In this document: positions 60,107-64,000 of the stretch, piece by piece
How the letters are laid out: each line of letters opens with the position of its first letter
How positions within the stretch are numbered: position 1 is the first letter of the stretch
Notes under the pieces: generated by a model
What the model saw: only the letters and a program-made list of their open reading frames with translations
The model's database searches: none
Told to the model about the DNA's origin: nothing
Made by a program: the position numbers and the translations under genes
Assembly: GCA_026874595.1 (NCBI GenBank)
Contig: CM049317.1
Span: 22,332,882 to 22,396,881 of the forward strand
Source of the DNA: Sipunculus nudus
Taxonomy: Eukaryota > Annelida > Sipuncula > Golfingiida > Sipunculidae
Length of the DNA: 64,000 bases
Reading direction: 5' to 3'

Positions 60107-61397
60107 ACATATTTATCCTGAAGATATTATTGCCCCATCTGTCCCCTGCTTCCACCACCACTCGGCATCCTGTCTACATATTTCGTAAAATCCAGCCCAT
60201 GCCACAGACATAAAACTCGTTTCTTGTCGGACTCTCCAGACGCTCCGTAGCTAAAATAACACATCAGCGTTAACTTTTAACAAGCCTGTAGCAGAAGTAC
60301 GGGTGAGGGACGTTTCGTCACCCGATGAAGTCCAATAGAGATTGTTTTAATTGACAACAAACACACCAGTTTTATGTTGTACACTTATTGTTCATATATT
60401 CATGGTTTCATCACATAATGCCTATTCAATTGATTTTTTTTAATGCTTTAATGTTTTACACATAGTGTTAATATATTCATTATTTTCACATCATTTTAAT
60501 TTAATTTTATTCAAATTGAGATAAAATGAAATCTTATGTCATAAAATATACCGTATCATTATTTCATAAAATTGTAAGATATTTTGTGAAGGATATGGCA
60601 CTTTGGCACAGAACCGTGTATTTAGGGAATGCACCAATCATGACTGTTGAAGTAACTGTATTATGATAATGTTTTTTTTATTTGAACTTAAAATTTATTG
60701 ACTAAGGCATAATACAAATGGAAACATTAAAACATTATGAAATGTAACAAATTTACATTTTATGCCAATGATCAAAAGGGGCTGAACCTTAAAGAAGTAA
60801 ATGCTCCTTAATTAATTACGTTTCTTTTATTAATTAGAGCAAAAAGGAAATATTGTGCATGAATAGTTGAAAGCCACGTATAATATTGAATTAATTATCC
60901 ATATTTTGAGACATTAAATAGAGTTTAGCCTTTTTCTTAAACATTCAAAATTTCGACCAATGACCTGTAAGTAGTTCATAAATGAACATCTTTAAAACGG
61001 ATGGTTGTCTGTTATGAAGATTTAGAATTGTCTGTTAAACTCATGAAATTCTGTAGAAATGTCAACCCAAGTTATCATTTTCTGCTGAAGTTCTTGTTTC
61101 AGATTTCATTTTACGGAGGTTCTGTTATCGCTACGCTTTGCTGGCTTTCTTCTTGTAACTTTTTTTTCAATAACATGATATTAATTATATATGTTCATAT
61201 TTCTCCTGCATGCAAGCCTCAAGTTCTTGATAATCATATTTGTATCCGCCAAAACAGAGTTTTGCGGATACTATGTTTTTTTTTTGCGCGGGTTCAGTCG
61301 CCGCCACCGCCGCCGCGATTGTTTTCTTTCCTCTGAGACCATTGGACAGATCTTTCCGAAACCCGGCATAGTTTTTCTATGTAGCTGTGCGTAACAA
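60107..61397. other. no feature recognised
   Basis: Very AT-rich from 60400 to 60950. The 111-codon frame 61001-61336 is Phe/Leu/Ile-rich with a Pro run from 'ccgccaccgccgccgcg', and looks like chance. Confidence 0.45.
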
Positions 61398-62160
61398 AGA
61401 CAGGTGGCGCCACTTGCAAGCCGTTCTGTGCAGTACGAAACTGGGTGTCTTTTAGATAACAACCCATATCTCAGGAGTGGTTAAATGCATTGGGACAAAA
61501 TTTTGCATGTCTATATAACTTGGATCTTTCGGTCTCGTAATGAAAACTGGTACAATACTTTTTTTTCGTATCGTCCAACTTTGCTTTTTCCATCTGTTCG
61601 TCTTTAGTGGTTGTTAAGGGTATTGAGTTGTAATTTTGCAAGTACATAGATCCTCGACACTTCAGACTCGTAAACAAGACTGGTGGCGCCATCTGCAAGC
61701 ATTCTCCTGCAACGTCCATCCGTACATTTGCTTTGGGTGAAAATTGCTCATTTCTAAGCAGTGGTTCAAGGCATTTAGCACATCCATACATCTTTGAAAG
61801 TTTTCTCGTAAACCAGACAGGTGGCTCCACCTACCTTGCCTTTTCGTAGAATAAATTAATGCCCTTTATTAAGGAATGATTTGCGTGTTCGCCTGAAATT
61901 GTGCATATTCATAGATCTTGAACTCCTCCATCTTGTACTTAAGACTGGTGGCGCCATCTGCAATCGTTTTCCCGAGGTGTCCATCCGTACATTTGCTTGG
62001 GTGAAAATTGCTCATATCTCAGGAGTCGTTCAATGTATTGGTCTACAATTTGGCGTGTCCATCCATCTTGGAATATTTTTTTCGTCAACCAGACAGGCGT
62101 AGCCACTTACCTTCCTGTTTTCGTTGAATAATTTAATGCCCTTTTCTCAGAGTTTTAGTA
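61398..62160 (+). repeat. ~270-bp tandem array, about three units
   Basis: 'agac(t/a)ggtggcgccatctgcaa' starts at 61398, 61677 and 61942. Units 2 and 3 share 'gtccatccgtacatttgct', 'gggtgaaaattgctcat', 'gtaaaccagacaggtgg', 'ccaccta' and 'ataaattaatgccctt'. Each unit carries a half-length echo ('cagacaggtgg...cac'), so the original period may be near 135 bp. Confidence 0.8.
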
Positions 62161-63175
62161 GACTTCATTAAGGAGTGGTGTGACATTTATATGGGCCTGA
62201 AATTATTCATGTCTGGGATTATTTATGTCATATTTAAAGAGTGATGGTGAGCAGCTGTTATCATGTGGCTTCTTACTGAATACTGGTTTACGGGAAAATT
62301 TTGCCTACTGATGATCATGGTTTCATAGTTTATGTTTAATCAAACTTCTGCTTATTTCCACCTACAGTTTCTTGCAATTTCTTGGAGTTTATTCATATTT
62401 TGCCCTGTCTACTTACTCCATTTCCCCTTACCAATCAATCCGTCCTTCATTTCCCCCGTACCACTCTGATTTCGACGGATACACATTGTCTTTTGTCGAC
62501 TACCCGTATTCTAGTTCTATAAGAAGTGCAAAATTGCAATTTTATATGTATCAAGAAATGTAAATAATTTAAAAATTGTAAACAGAACGGTCAAAGGCGC
62601 CGGTAGTGAGGGGCTAACAGATTTTATATTATATATCACCGGCTTAAAATGTAAGATTGTCCCCAAAGTGTCCCAGTGTTTGTGATGGAATGGCGCTCGA
62701 ACTAAACCACACATTTAACAGCCGTTTAGGTGTTACATGTGTTATACTTATGGTGATTCCACTATTGGAAATCTTAAGTGCAATAGATTCCTAATATTGT
62801 AAGCTTATAATGGAAGTCGCCGATAGACCGTTTATTTGTCCACAATTTTGAAGTGTTCTTATTTTGGACGGACTCGAGATTTGCAAGGTTTCCTTCTACG
62901 GCAAATATCAATACAATGCGGCGTCACGTCAGACATGATAACATCTTGGCGGCCACAGAGTATCTGTTAATTAAATGAGGTTTCAATTTGATGAGTTGCA
63001 GGGAAACTTGTATATGCTCCGCTGGGAATCCTAGAGGGATTGTCCTGTTAAACTATAGCATATAAATAAGATATAAAGTACCATTATATAATCAAATATG
63101 CCTTCTAGGACCAATATGATTTCAGGATTTGAAGTGAATAAGAACAATTACTTATAAACACTATCCTTTAGGTAC
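62161..63175. other. no feature recognised
   Basis: Nothing identified. Confidence 0.45.
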
Positions 63176-63194
63176 ACATGGCTCGCTCAAAGCT

Positions 63195-63395
63195 GCACAT
63201 TGAACCCGCACCCGCCCCGCATCATGCCCTGCCATCCCGCAGCCCGCCCCGCAATCAAAGAAAAAAAAATTAAGCCCGCCTCGCCCCGCAGTTACTATGA
63301 ATCTTTCAGCCCGTATCCGCCCCGCAAAATTTTCTTTCAGCACGCACCCGCCCCGCCCCGCATTTTTCAAGTTTCCGGCCTGCAGTCCAGCCCGT
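63195..63395 (-). repeat. GC-rich CCCGCCCCGC repeat island
   Basis: Six or so blocks of 'cccgccccgc' type sequence are separated by AT spacers. The minus strand is strongly G-rich (GCGGGGCGGG) and could form G-quadruplexes. The 65- and 69-codon frames are compositional artefacts. Probably a degraded mobile repeat. Confidence 0.6.
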
Positions 63396-64000
63396 AAAAA
63401 AATTAAAATAAAGTTTTCGGATCCAAAGGTTTACATATCAAGAATATTCACAGCACATATATAAGCTACGCTTAATAATAATATATATTAATTTTTTATG
63501 ATTGGAATGAAAGATTAATTTTAATATGTTTTGCAATTATTCAAACCATAGTTCATGAAATATTTTAAAGACATGTTTGTTTTTAAATGGATTTAATATA
63601 TACATAATAATTTAACACACCTTTATAACACGTGTTTTCATATTTAACAGGTGAAATAAAATGTGTCTGTTTCTTCAATTTATATAAAAAAAGTAAAAAT
63701 TAAAAATAGATTTCTTCAAAGTATGTGTACCATAAGTTACCCTTTGGAATAGTTTTGGCTAAACACAAGCCATCAGACTACCGAGATGTGTTGCTGGTTG
63801 AAATCTTTTCAGTCATAATCTGCTTATTAGCTGAAACTGAGACTAATCAGGTCAAGGGAGTAAATGGGTAATCTGACGGAAGTGGTTTTTGGTTCAGGAT
63901 GTTCATTCGGATAGACATGACCAGAGCGGTGTTTCTTATAGCAGTCATCACCACATTATGCCGTGCCCAAAGAGGGATTTTACCAACCATTGGTCAATGT
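63396..64000. other. no feature recognised
   Basis: AT-rich; no gene is seen up to the window end. Confidence 0.45.

Overview
This window looks like intergenic, repeat-dominated nuclear DNA from an invertebrate animal, most likely a mollusc or another lophotrochozoan. The signs are AT-rich sequence, very abundant (TA)n and poly-G/poly-C tracts, tRNA-derived SINEs, many short non-autonomous DNA transposons, an L1-like LINE, and an element with a (CCGT)n tract laid out like bivalve pearl-type repeats. The taxon is an inference from repeat style, because there is no host marker gene. I see no convincing host protein-coding gene, rRNA or functional tRNA gene. Apart from the LINE, the open frames found are short, unrecognisable, and mostly lie inside repeats.

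Layout. 1-1.95 kb: an inverted pair of one dispersed repeat (family R1, rich in TG/CA tracts) flanks a tRNA-derived SINE, followed by an LTR-like unit (TGT...ACA, TATA box, AATAAA) that has an opposite-strand relative at 56.1-56.8 kb. 2.6-15.5 kb: an old, diverged set of duplicated blocks (a ~200-bp core is seen four times), interrupted by TIR elements (3.5-4.2 kb, 9.68-9.94 kb), minus-strand R2 repeats and microsatellites. 15.5-29 kb: mostly featureless AT-rich DNA with three 80-bp tandem units (17.6 kb), hairpins (19.0 and 20.0 kb), two divergently oriented TIR elements (21.3-22.1 kb) and a nearly perfect 242-bp tandem duplication (24.9 kb). 29.08-30.06 kb: a degenerate ~156-bp tandem repeat in which an IR3 palindrome of the form GGTCAnnnTGACC recurs once per unit.

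30.06-47.3 kb is the main structure: a large direct duplication. Copy A (30.06-33.3 plus 38.6-41.1 kb) and copy B (41.6-47.3 kb) can be followed side by side. Copy A is split by an L1-like retrotransposon (33.3-38.5 kb) absent from copy B. Copy B carries a 224-bp fold-back transposon (44.46-44.68 kb) whose empty target site survives in copy A. The L1 keeps an intact ORF1, but its ORF2 is dead four times over: a frameshift, loss of the motif A aspartate, deletion of the reverse-transcriptase core including the expected FADD box, and a nonsense codon.

47.3-64 kb: a 1.77-kb TIR element with TA ends (47.58-49.35 kb), a third fragment of the A/B duplication (49.5-50.1 kb), a 2.6-kb element with two 652-bp internal repeats (50.17-52.8 kb), another duplicated block (53.65-54.6 and 57.7-58.4 kb) around the minus-strand LTR, a second copy of the 5' SINE (59.86-60.07 kb), a ~270-bp tandem array (61.4-62.2 kb), and a GC-rich CCCGCCCCGC island (63.2-63.4 kb). 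Nothing here forms an operon or pathway. The value of the window is as a record of nested duplication and transposition.
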